Shown here: positions 1 through 7,707 of the stretch, in pieces
How positions within the stretch are numbered: position 1 is the stretch's first letter
Layout of the letters: every line of letters begins with the position of its first letter
NCBI GenBank assembly: GCA_026967495.1
Contig: CP114060.1
Span: forward strand, 868,001-932,000
Length of the DNA stretch: 64,000 nt
Source of the DNA: Rouxiella badensis
GTDB lineage: Bacteria; Pseudomonadota; Gammaproteobacteria; Enterobacterales; Enterobacteriaceae
Direction: 5' to 3'
The notes under the pieces: generated by a model
Seen by the model: the letters and a program-made list of their open reading frames with translations, nothing else
Database searches by the model: none
Told to the model about the DNA's origin: nothing
Position numbers and translations under genes: made by a program

Positions 1-149
1 GCTTCTCGATTACCGAGGGAATAGCCTTAGGGTTTATCTCTTACGTGGTGATGAAACTGGGCAGTGGGCGCTTTAAAGACATCAGCGCCTGCGTGTGGGT
101 TGTCACGCTGCTGTTCGTGCTAAAAATCGCGTTTATTGATAACAAATAA
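1..149 (+). CDS. adeP: C-terminal end of an NCS2-type adenine/purine permease (partial)
   Basis: The window opens inside a reading frame that begins at base 3 and stops at 147-149. It encodes about 48 residues with two hydrophobic stretches and ends in KIAFIDNK. This resembles the last membrane segments of the AdeP/YicO purine:proton symporters of the inner membrane. In E. coli adeP (yieG) lies beside chrR (yieF) and yieE, the same order as here, which supports the call. Only the tail is visible, so the substrate is inferred from context. Confidence 0.6.
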   Translation, partial: FSITEGIALGFISYVVMKLGSGRFKDISACVWVVTLLFVLKIAFIDNK

Positions 150-162
150 AATCGCCTAAATA

Positions 163-190
163 TCGTCCCCTACTTTTCGGTGGGGGACGA
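163..190. terminator. Hairpin between convergent adeP and chrR
   Basis: An 11-bp stem (163-173 with 180-190, one G-T pair) closes a 6-base loop. It lies between two convergent genes, as a shared terminator would. Neither side has a long T-run, so termination strength is uncertain. Confidence 0.55.
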
Positions 191-220
191 GTCGAATCAG
201 GCCGGTTTTTTCCCGCTAAA

Positions 221-790
221 TTATTTCTTAAATCGACGCGTAAAGTCTGAAAACGCGCTGAGTTGGCCGGTAAGGTGATCCAGCGTGCTTTGATCGATAA
301 CCTCTCCAAGCTGTGCATCCACCTTGCTTTGAATTACACCGCCCATAAACTCCGGTTTGTTAAGCACCATGGCGTCGAGGAACACCAGAATCTGACGCAG
401 ATGATACTGACAGCGTGCGCCGCCAATTGCCCCCATTGAGCTGGTTTCAATCAGCACCGGTTTCCCCGCCATCGGCTGCTCAGGCACGCGTGAAAGCCAG
501 TCGATGGCATTCTTCAGTCCGCCCGGCACCGAATAGTTGTATTCCGGCGTCACGATGATGACGCCGTCAGCCTGGCGAATGTGCTCGGCAATTTTTTCGA
601 TGGTCGGCGGAAAGCCCGACTCCTGCTGGATATCGGCATCGTAAAGCGGAATGTCGCCAATCGAAGGCAGAGCCTCAATGGTGACGCCTTCAGGCGCCAG
701 CTTCGGCAGCGTGCGCGCAACCATCGCGTTAAAAGACCCTTTACGCAAGCTGCCTAACAGGGTGACAAACTTCAGGGGTTGAGCTGACAT
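221..790 (-). CDS. chrR: NAD(P)H-dependent FMN reductase / quinone reductase ChrR
   Basis: This 189-residue cytoplasmic flavodoxin-fold protein uses FMN and NAD(P)H to reduce quinones, and in its relatives chromate, by two-electron transfer. The flavin-phosphate loop GSLRKGSFN is at residues 13-21, and the family motif PEYNYSVPGGLKNAIDW is near residues 82-98. Length matches E. coli ChrR (YieF, 188 residues). It lies next to the adeP tail and the yieE-like gene, as in E. coli, and is likely a single-gene unit ending at the hairpin at 163-190. Nothing unusual is visible. Confidence 0.9.
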   Translation of the reverse strand: MSAQPLKFVTLLGSLRKGSFNAMVARTLPKLAPEGVTIEALPSIGDIPLYDADIQQESGFPPTIEKIAEHIRQADGVIIVTPEYNYSVPGGLKNAIDWLSRVPEQPMAGKPVLIETSSMGAIGGARCQYHLRQILVFLDAMVLNKPEFMGGVIQSKVDAQLGEVIDQSTLDHLTGQLSAFSDFTRRFKK

Positions 791-867
791 TAACGACTCC
801 TGGCTTATTGAGTAGGGGGAAGATAGCTACAATGCTGGCTACTTGGCCGGCGGTAGACTGGTTAATT

Positions 868-1560
868 TCATAAAGTGTAGCGAATCGACCTGCTGTTGGG
901 GGAAAATGTCGCGGTGCGGATGAATCCCTCATCGGGATCGTAGCACCAGCAGATCAGCCGCTGAATGGCCGGGCTGTGTGCGCACGACCAGACGATGGGG
1001 CCTTCAATATCGCTCATGACCTGCACGTCTGAGGTTACGCTCGAGCGTAAACGTCCTGAAGAAGGGTGCAGGCTCAGCGTATCGGCGGTGAACTCGCTCT
1101 GGCCCGACAGTTTGTGCACGCTCTGGCGGATGCATTCGAGCTGCGAGGCTGACTCTTCGGGATCGGACTGGAGGGTGACCCAGTTTTTTTCTGCGACAGT
1201 GAATGCAGACCGGCGGGGATGATGGCTAGCCCCGAGGGCGTGAAGAATCTCTAAATCAAGGCCCGCTTTACCTTCGCCGCTCAGCATCACGCCCAGCTGG
1301 TTCCCTGCATAGGCCAGGCTGAAATCGGGCAAACCGCTGGCGGAAAAACTTGGGCGACCGCTGGGCTGAATGATTATCTGCGGCAGTCGAGCGATTCCGT
1401 AAAGATAAAACATCAGCTCTGCAAGCAGGACACGTCCGTGGATAAATCGTCTGGCAGGCTTCGGGGAAAGGGTGTTGGCGAAAGTTAATACTTCCGCGGG
1501 TAAACGGTGGATGTCCGGCTCGCTTTCCGTGATGGTCCATCGGGCAAAGTGGCACGCCAT
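868..1560 (-). CDS. 4'-phosphopantetheinyl transferase superfamily protein (YieE-like)
   Basis: The gene encodes 230 residues with the hallmarks of Sfp/AcpT-type enzymes, which move phosphopantetheine from CoA to a serine of carrier proteins. The magnesium motif reads GLDLE, followed by a FTVAEKNW block that fits the (F/W)xxxE segment. The usual third motif (K/R)-E-x-x-x-K reads R-Q-S-V-H-K, so the expected glutamate appears to be glutamine. E. coli has yieE at this place. A good ribosome binding site (AGGGAG, 8 bases upstream) supports the start. The carrier-protein target is unknown, and the E-to-Q change leaves activity in doubt. Confidence 0.7.
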   Translation of the reverse strand: MACHFARWTITESEPDIHRLPAEVLTFANTLSPKPARRFIHGRVLLAELMFYLYGIARLPQIIIQPSGRPSFSASGLPDFSLAYAGNQLGVMLSGEGKAGLDLEILHALGASHHPRRSAFTVAEKNWVTLQSDPEESASQLECIRQSVHKLSGQSEFTADTLSLHPSSGRLRSSVTSDVQVMSDIEGPIVWSCAHSPAIQRLICWCYDPDEGFIRTATFSPNSRSIRYTL

Positions 1561-2050
1561 TGATCACTCCCTGAGTAATGGTTCGTACATGGCTTAGCTT
1601 GAGGTCTGTCCATAGTACTGTCTTAGTGTAAATTATATAAATAACTAATCGATTAAATATTTATACCTGGAGCGTATAAAGGTGAATAAGAATAACCTGT
1701 TAGTTGCCTGGGTTCTTTTTGCTGTTTTATAAAGGAAAATTTGTCCTTTTTGCGTGTTAACCGCCGAAGGCCTGGGTCGTAGCGGGTAGGGTTCGAGGTG
1801 AAGGACGAGGGGGAATATTCCCTCCTGGCAAAATTTTTTTAATTTAATAGAGTCGGGAGGGGCAAGGTAATTAAGAAAAGAACATTTATGAGCTTTTATT
1901 AAGAGTTATTTTTATTTATCGAGAAGTGGGTAAATAGCCCTTTGACTTCGATCAATGGAATCTAATTTCGTCCATATTTAATGATAAATAACAAGTTTTT
2001 TGGTGTATTTTGCTGGCGAGAATAATAATTATCCAGGAAGGATATTAGAT
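1561..2050. other. AT-rich non-coding stretch upstream of the toxin-like gene
   Basis: There is no convincing gene in these 490 bases. They hold the start-side leader of the yieE-like gene, a short palindrome near 1808-1826 followed by a T-rich run, and then strongly AT-rich DNA that probably carries the promoter of the gene at 2051. Base composition drops clearly relative to the flanking core genes, in line with acquired DNA. Confidence 0.4.
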
Positions 2051-3055
2051 ATGCCTAAATATATTAATGTAAATAACATACCAGGCTATAAGCCAGTTAA
2101 AAATGTTGAGAAAGATTTTCCTAATAAAACAAGTTTCGCTAATCATGTTAATAATGTAGGAAATAATTCTAATTCATCACCAGAAAGTAACATTTTATGC
2201 ACCGACCCTTTTATCGGGATAAATATGGAAGAAGTGTATCACCCCTGTCAGGAATTGATTGAACAAAAGGCTCCCGCGGTAAAATGCAACTTTCCCGCGG
2301 TGAAAGTTTTCATGGCATTGGGGACGATTGTTTTAATCGGAGGCTCGTTGGCCTATGCTTCAGGAGCGCCAGGAGCGCCAGGAGCGCCAGGAGCGCCAGG
2401 AGCGGAGGGAGCTGCCAGTTTAAAACCTGAATTGCTACCAGAGGCTAAGAGCCTGCGGGGGCGAGGAGTCCGCGGGGGAGAATTGATGCTCCTGAAAACC
2501 AAGATTCGAGTAAGAATCTTTTAGACCTGGGAGTCCACCGTGGATTTTCTGGAAAGATGGAGGCTAAACAACGCCTAGCCATGAAAATGATTGATGAATA
2601 CGATAAATCACCTCACCGGGGTGAACCTCTTCCTGTTGGCAGGCTGCTTTTTACCCAAAAAGACAATAAGCGATCAATTGTCATCAGTCATATAATTAAA
2701 GACATCGCCGCGTCTTACAACAGTTTCGAGGCCAATATTTCGCATGATAATAAATTTTTAGAAAAAACCACGAGATTCACAGAGAGAGTTATTAACAAAG
2801 CGCATTAGTCTATATAAAAAAGCTCAGCAAGAGATTGACATACTGCAAGCCACTATTCTTAAGATAACCTCAAATATGAACTTCAGCGTTTACAAAAAGT
2901 CCAAAGATTTAATTACATTAATCGATATTTTCTGCAAAAAACATAAAGTGAGGCATGAGAATGTCACTGAGTTTGTAAAAATCCCACAGAATATGCTGAA
3001 CCTGTGTCAGGTGTTGGAAGCTCAGCTTAAACGTCTGGAAAAGTTTTCGAGCTGA
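2051..3055 (+). CDS. Unrecognised exported or membrane-anchored toxin-like protein, split by two frameshifts
   Basis: I do not recognise this gene. Read through two single-base shifts (a missing base probably in the G5 run 2457-2461, an extra base near 2762-2790), it gives about 334 residues. The ATG at 2051 has AGGAAGG nine bases upstream. Residues 1-90 are polar and rich in Asn, Ser and Pro. A hydrophobic segment follows at about 95-112 (VFMALGTIVLIGGSLAYASG), then a GAP repeat, then a basic, helical C-terminal half with likely coiled coil. The layout resembles the start of the ADP-ribosyltransferase-like protein at 14039, and both share a weak D-x-SP...LP..RLL pattern, but no enzyme domain is present here. 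Low GC and codon use point to acquired DNA. It could be a truncated toxin relative. Confidence 0.5.
2362..2406 (+). repeat. 9-bp in-frame tandem repeat encoding Gly-Ala-Pro
   Basis: The unit AGGAGCGCC occurs four times exactly at 2362-2397, followed by one imperfect copy to 2406. It lies just after the hydrophobic segment of the toxin-like protein and encodes a GAPGAP linker. Because the unit is 9 bases, copy-number changes keep the frame and would only change linker length. Confidence 0.9.
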
Positions 3056-3062
3056 TGAAGTG

Positions 3063-3105
3063 GCACTTACTCATAAAGGCCACTAGCCCTTTTGTGAGTA
3101 AGTGC
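3063..3105. terminator. Long hairpin between the toxin-like gene and mnmE
   Basis: The arm 63-79 of this kilobase (3063-3079) pairs with 3089-3105 over about 17 bp, with two wobble pairs and a 9-base loop. It begins 8 bases after the stop codon of the upstream gene and precedes the mnmE stop on the other strand, so it probably serves both convergent genes. The flanks are not T-rich. Confidence 0.6.
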
Positions 3106-3123
3106 TTACATTTTACACAGGGC

Positions 3124-4488
3124 CTATTTGCCGATACAGAAGCTCGAGAAGATACGGCCAAGCAGATCATCGGAACTAAACTCTCCCGTTATCTCGCTCA
3201 GCGACTGCTGGGAAAGACGGAGCTCTTCCGCCAGCAGTTCTCCTGCCCAGGCACCCAAAAGCTGGTCTTTACCCTGTAAAAGGTGCTGTGCGGCCTGCTC
3301 CAGCGCCTGCAGGTGGCGACGGCGGGCAAGGAAGCCGCCTTCCATATTTTGGTTAAAGCCCATGCTCTCTTTCAAATGGTCACGGAGCAGGTCGATACCT
3401 TCACCGGTACGCGCCGACAGGCGAATAAGTGAGTGACCATTCACTTCTTTCTTACCCATTGTCTCGCCTGTTACATCGGCTTTATTTCGTACCACCACGA
3501 TCGGCAGAGAAGCGGGCAGACGCGCCATAAAGTCTGGCCAGATCTCGGCCGGCTCGGTGGCATCGGTGGTGGTGCCGTCAACCATAAACAGCACGGTATC
3601 CGCCTGTTCAATCTCGTTCCACGCACGTTCGATACCAATTCGCTCCACTTCGTCACTGGCGTCGCGCAGACCGGCGGTGTCGATAATGTGCAGCGGCATG
3701 CCGTCGATGTGGATATGTTCCCGCAGCACGTCACGGGTAGTCCCGGCAATATCGGTGACGATTGCGGCTTCGCGACCGGCTAATGCATTGAGAAGGCTTG
3801 ATTTACCGGCGTTTGGACGACCGGCAATTACCACTTTCATTCCCTCGCGCAGCAGGCTGCCCTGACGCGCTTCGGTACGCACGGCGTTTAGGTCACCGAT
3901 CACCGCATTGAGCTGAGCTTCAATTTTGCCATCAGACAGGAAGTCGATTTCCTCATCCGGGAAGTCAATCGCCGCTTCGACATAGATTCGCAGGTTAGTG
4001 AGTGCTTCCACCAAGTGATGGATCTTCGACGAAAATGCCCCCTGCAAAGAGTTGACGGCAGACCGTGCCGCCTGTTCGGAGCTGGCATCAATCAGGTCGG
4101 CAATGGCCTCCGCCTGTGCCAAATCCAGCTTGTCGTTAAGGAACGCGCGCTCGGAGAACTCACCGGGGCGGGCGATACGCACGTCAGGCAGCGCCAGAAT
4201 GCGTTTGATCAACAGGTCGAGGATAACCGGCCCGCCGTGGCCCTGAAGTTCCAGTACGTCCTCTCCAGTGAAGGAGTTAGGGCCAGGGAACCACAGCGCA
4301 ATGCCTTGGTCCAGCGTACTGCCGTCTGCATCGCGAAAGGGCAGATAGTCGGCATAGCGTGGCTTAGGCAGCTTGCCCAGGATTTCATGGGCTATCAGGC
4401 TGGCCGCACGGCCGGAAATGCGCACAATACCGACGCCACCGCGGCCTGGCGGCGTAGCTTGAGCAACGATAGTGTCTGACGTATTCAT
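3124..4488 (-). CDS. mnmE: tRNA-modifying GTPase MnmE
   Basis: The 454-residue protein matches the full length of MnmE (TrmE), the potassium-dependent GTPase that, with MnmG, makes the cmnm5 modification at wobble uridine 34 of several tRNAs. The N-terminal tetrahydrofolate-binding domain comes first. The G domain carries GRPNAGKSS (P-loop), GTTRD, DTAGL and NKAD. The protein ends in the conserved FCIGK, whose cysteine is needed for modification. It lies downstream of yidC in the usual enterobacterial order and is read away from dnaA, with its own start after the yidC terminator. Confidence 0.97.
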   Translation of the reverse strand: MNTSDTIVAQATPPGRGGVGIVRISGRAASLIAHEILGKLPKPRYADYLPFRDADGSTLDQGIALWFPGPNSFTGEDVLELQGHGGPVILDLLIKRILALPDVRIARPGEFSERAFLNDKLDLAQAEAIADLIDASSEQAARSAVNSLQGAFSSKIHHLVEALTNLRIYVEAAIDFPDEEIDFLSDGKIEAQLNAVIGDLNAVRTEARQGSLLREGMKVVIAGRPNAGKSSLLNALAGREAAIVTDIAGTTRDVLREHIHIDGMPLHIIDTAGLRDASDEVERIGIERAWNEIEQADTVLFMVDGTTTDATEPAEIWPDFMARLPASLPIVVVRNKADVTGETMGKKEVNGHSLIRLSARTGEGIDLLRDHLKESMGFNQNMEGGFLARRRHLQALEQAAQHLLQGKDQLLGAWAGELLAEELRLSQQSLSEITGEFSSDDLLGRIFSSFCIGK

Positions 4489-4520
4489 AGCGTTCTCTGA
4501 GTTCTGGCTAAAATTTAGTT

Positions 4521-4550
4521 AAAAAAGAAGGCGGTCAATTGACCGCCTTC
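4521..4550 (-). terminator. Rho-independent terminator of the rpmH-rnpA-yidD-yidC unit
   Basis: A perfect 24-base palindrome at 4527-4550 is followed on the minus strand by six Ts (4521-4526). It lies between the end of yidC and the start of mnmE. Confidence 0.9.
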
Positions 4551-4578
4551 TCTATTATGCACCGATGTTATCTATCGA

Positions 4579-6213
4579 TCAGGCTTTCTTCTTGTCGCGG
4601 CTGTGTAAACCACGTTTTTCCAGGCCGCGATAAATCAGCTGCTGCTGGAGGATGGTGACCAGGTTACTGACGATGTAGTACACCACCAGGCCTGACGGGA
4701 ACCACAGGAAGAACACCGTGAAGATAACCGGCATAAAGGTCATGATCTTCTGCTGCATCGGGTCGGTTACGGTGGTCGGCGACATCTTCTGAATGAAGAA
4801 CATCGTGATACCCATCATAACCGGCAGGATGAAGTACGGGTCTTGCGCCGACAGGTCATGGATCCACAGGACAAACGGCGCGTGGCGCAGTTCGATGGAA
4901 CCAGACAGCATGTAATACAGTGCCAAGAAGATAGGCATCTGGATTACCAGCGGCAGACAGCCACCCAGTGGGTTAACTTTTTCCGACTTGTACAGCGCCA
5001 TCATTTCCTGACTCATGCGCTGTTTGTCATCACCGATACGCTCACGCATCGCGGCCAGTTTCGGCTGCAGCATACGCATTTTCGCCATCGACGTATATTG
5101 CGCACGGGTCAGTGGGTACATGATACCGCGCACGATAAAGGTGATGATGATAATCGAGAAGCCCCAGTTACCGATGAAGCTGTGGATAAACTTCAGCAGC
5201 TTGAACAGCGGCTGAGAGATAAACCACAGCCAGCCGTAGTCAACGGTCAGGTCCAGGTGTGGCGCGATAGCGGCCATCTGGTCCTGAAGTTCAGGGCCAA
5301 CCCACAGGATTGAACCCACCTGCTGCTGAGCGCCAGGCTGAACGACGAAAGGTGCGCCTTTAAAGCCGATTGAAGAGATACCGTTGCTGTTGTTGGTGTA
5401 GAAGGTGTTGGTATCTTTCGCTGAAGGGATCCATGCGGTGGCAAAGTACTGCTGCAACATGGCCACCCATCCGCCCTGAGTGGTGACATCCAGAGGTTCG
5501 CTCTTGTCGAACGCATATTTCTGGTATTTGTCATCGCTGGAGGAGTAAGCCGCGCCACGGAAGGTGTGCAGAGCAAAGCTGTGGTTGCCGGTATCGCGAG
5601 ATTTAGGCAGGTCGGTGGTTTGCTTCAGCTGACCGAACAGGGTCAAATCCAGCGGAGCTTTAGTAGTGTTGTTAACGTTATAAGCCACGTTAACGGCGTA
5701 AGAGCCGCGTTTGATAACGAAAGTCTTGGTATAAACTGCGCCGTTTGGAGCCGTGTAGGTCATCGGGATACGCAGTTCGGTCTGGCCTTCACCCAAGGTG
5801 AAGCTGTCCTGGCTTGTGGTGTACAGAGGACGTTCACCGTTAGCTGGATTATCCGGACCATTTTTGCCGGTCAGACCGCTTTGAGCCTGATAGACGAAAG
5901 AGGGAGTTGTTTCGAGCAGCTGGAACGGAGCGGTAGATTTCAGCGCTACTGGGTATTGCGTCAACAGAGCCTGCTCGATATCGCCACCACGAGTGTTGAT
6001 GGTCAAAGAGAGGACGTCAGTGTTAACAGTGATCAGTTTGCCCTGTCCGCTTCCAGGAACAGCCTGGTTGGCAGCATCACCGGTGGCTGTGTTCGCAGTC
6101 TGTTGCGTGGTCTGGTTGGCTGGTTGCGGAGCGTGGTCCGTTTGCCATGCCTGCCAGATCATGAAAGACACGAACAGCAGAGCGATGAGGAAAAGATTGC
6201 GTTGCGAATCCAT
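4579..6213 (-). CDS. yidC: Membrane protein insertase YidC
   Basis: At 544 residues this is a normal gamma-proteobacterial YidC, which inserts proteins into the inner membrane alone or with SecYEG. A first membrane anchor (residues about 4-21, FLIALLFVSFMIWQ) is followed by a variable linker and the large periplasmic beta-domain. The conserved C-terminal core of five membrane helices begins near residue 345, with a cytoplasmic loop rich in M, R and K, and the protein ends in a basic tail (SRDKKKA). It is separated by only 2 bases from yidD, so the two are co-transcribed. Confidence 0.97.
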   Translation of the reverse strand: MDSQRNLFLIALLFVSFMIWQAWQTDHAPQPANQTTQQTANTATGDAANQAVPGSGQGKLITVNTDVLSLTINTRGGDIEQALLTQYPVALKSTAPFQLLETTPSFVYQAQSGLTGKNGPDNPANGERPLYTTSQDSFTLGEGQTELRIPMTYTAPNGAVYTKTFVIKRGSYAVNVAYNVNNTTKAPLDLTLFGQLKQTTDLPKSRDTGNHSFALHTFRGAAYSSSDDKYQKYAFDKSEPLDVTTQGGWVAMLQQYFATAWIPSAKDTNTFYTNNSNGISSIGFKGAPFVVQPGAQQQVGSILWVGPELQDQMAAIAPHLDLTVDYGWLWFISQPLFKLLKFIHSFIGNWGFSIIIITFIVRGIMYPLTRAQYTSMAKMRMLQPKLAAMRERIGDDKQRMSQEMMALYKSEKVNPLGGCLPLVIQMPIFLALYYMLSGSIELRHAPFVLWIHDLSAQDPYFILPVMMGITMFFIQKMSPTTVTDPMQQKIMTFMPVIFTVFFLWFPSGLVVYYIVSNLVTILQQQLIYRGLEKRGLHSRDKKKA

Positions 6214-6215
6214 CG

Positions 6216-6473
6216 TTAGTGTTCTCTGTTATTGTCGGTTTTTGGCGGTACGGGGTCATCACCACCTGGGTTTAAAGGATGGCATTTTAATACGCGCTTC
6301 AGCGTCAACCAACTGCCTTTTACCATGCCAAAGCGACCAATTGCCTCAATACCGTATTGAGAGCAGGTTGGCCGAAAACGACAATGAGGCCCAAGCATTG
6401 GGCTGATTACCAGTTGATACCCGCGTATCAAGGCAATCAGGATGCGGGAGCCTGTCGGCAGTGTCGACGCCAT
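6216..6473 (-). CDS. yidD: Membrane protein insertion efficiency factor YidD
   Basis: This 85-residue protein has the YidD signature (IRGYQLVISP, then CRFRPTCSQYGIEA and the GGxDPVP tail). It is a small membrane-associated protein with an N-terminal amphipathic helix, thought to help YidC-dependent insertion. Its start overlaps the end of rnpA by 37 bases, the normal arrangement in Enterobacterales, and suggests translational coupling. Confidence 0.95.
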   Translation of the reverse strand: MASTLPTGSRILIALIRGYQLVISPMLGPHCRFRPTCSQYGIEAIGRFGMVKGSWLTLKRVLKCHPLNPGGDDPVPPKTDNNREH

Positions 6474-6796
6474 AATTTCTCCAACGCTTCCGTTAACGCA
6501 CGGTTATCGAGATCGGCAACCCCCTTCTTCACCAGCACGACAAAATCCATAGACGGCAGCACATGCTGATTTAACCGGAAGCTTTCGCGTGTTAGGCGTT
6601 TGATCCGATTACGTTCGTGAGCGCGTTTGACATGTTTTTTTGCGACGGTGAGACCGATGCGGGGATGCCCCAGCTCGTTCAGGCGGCCAAGGATGGTGAT
6701 TTGAGGCGTGCCGGCCCGTTGTGGCTGCTGGAAGACGAAAGTGAAATGACGGGGAGTTAACAAACGTAACTCCCTGGGAAAAGCTAGCTTAACCAC
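6437..6796 (-). CDS. rnpA: Ribonuclease P protein component
   Basis: The 119-residue basic protein is the RnpA subunit of RNase P and helps the catalytic RNA cut the 5' leader from tRNA precursors. The family motif HERNRIKRLTRESFRL is present near residues 57-72, after the substrate-binding cleft residues FTFVFQQ. Length equals that of E. coli RnpA. It follows rpmH closely and overlaps yidD, within one transcription unit. Confidence 0.97.
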   Translation of the reverse strand: MVKLAFPRELRLLTPRHFTFVFQQPQRAGTPQITILGRLNELGHPRIGLTVAKKHVKRAHERNRIKRLTRESFRLNQHVLPSMDFVVLVKKGVADLDNRALTEALEKLWRRHCRQAPAS

Positions 6797-6814
6797 TAAA
6801 CAGGTTAGCTTTTA

Positions 6815-6955
6815 TTACTTAGAAGCAGACAGACGGGTACGGCCTTTCGCGCGACGGCGAGCCAGAACCTGACGACCATTCTTGGTAGCCATACGAGCAC
6901 GGAAACCGTGGCTACGGTTGCGCTTCAGTACGGACGGTTGGAAAGTGCGTTTCAT
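6815..6955 (-). CDS. rpmH: 50S ribosomal protein L34
   Basis: A 46-residue, very basic protein begins MKRTFQPSVLKRNRSHGFRA and ends TRLSASK, which is L34 of the large ribosomal subunit. The start is at 6953-6955 and the stop at 6815-6817, 18 bases ahead of rnpA. Together they form the rpmH-rnpA-yidD-yidC unit, divergent from dnaA across a 750-base regulatory region. Confidence 0.97.
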   Translation of the reverse strand: MKRTFQPSVLKRNRSHGFRARMATKNGRQVLARRRAKGRTRLSASK

Positions 6956-7707
6956 GGCGATTTCTACCTAAACTTAAAATTAAAACTGATCAGTAAACGC
7001 GTGGGACTCTCGGTGCAGAAGCAGCCGATGCCTTTGTCGCAACATATAAAGAAGCGGGATTGTAATAATTGTACAGTCCTGAGTCAATTTACATTGCTAG
7101 AAAGCGCGCCTAAATGTTTACCAAATATTCCCGTGGTCACCGATGACCATCAGGAGCACAGGTATCACACGTAGGGCTGAGGATTATACGGACTCTTGCC
7201 TAAATCGCAAGGATCGCCGCTTGATCCTTGAACATTCTTATTGTGATCTCGGTTGAAAACCTGTGAATGATGCTCAGTGAAATCTTATTTTTCTGTGCAA
7301 AGCGTGAGTCACCCTCCTAATATTCTAGTGATCGGCTAAGCTTACCCACTTGACGAACCACGCCTGTGGATAAAAAGGATCTTTTGTGTGAGGAAGGGGA
7401 GGATCTCTGACGCAGTTTGCGTTATGATCCGCCATTCCGATCGCTGATCCATCCCGGACGGCCGATCGGCTTGTAGATTTTTTAAACGAAACTTATTAGC
7501 CGACAAAAAACCGTAAAAAACGGTTCACACGTCGCTTTTGGTCACTGACAGGGTGGCCTGAAGACATCTCCTCAACATTTTTCTCACACTACGGTGCAAC
7601 CCCGTGGCGTAGCTGTAAATGTCAGAGCGAGGCGTGTGTCTAAAATCATGATTTAAAAAATATCCTGATCCTTTTTCTTTTTTGGTCTTGTTCGAGTGGA
7701 GTCCGCC
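6956..7707. promoter_or_regulatory. Divergent rpmH / dnaA control region
   Basis: These 752 bases have no gene. They separate rpmH from dnaA and hold one consensus DnaA box (7365-7373), a dense cluster of GATC sites (7212-7467) and T-rich DNA just before dnaA. This fits autoregulated, Dam/SeqA-timed dnaA promoters as in E. coli. Exact -10 and -35 boxes cannot be assigned with confidence. Confidence 0.7.
7365..7373 (-). promoter_or_regulatory. DnaA box upstream of dnaA
   Basis: The sequence TGTGGATAA is the exact complement of the 9-base consensus TTATCCACA. In E. coli a DnaA box between the dnaA promoters mediates autorepression, and the same role is likely here. Confidence 0.85.

Noticed and set aside
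2362..2406. CRISPR-like array
   Set aside because: The 9-bp units are directly adjacent with no spacers and encode a protein linker.
6956..7707. Chromosomal origin next to dnaA
   Set aside because: Only one good DnaA box and no array of 13-mers are present. In Enterobacterales oriC lies elsewhere (near mnmG/mioC), so I call it the dnaA promoter region.
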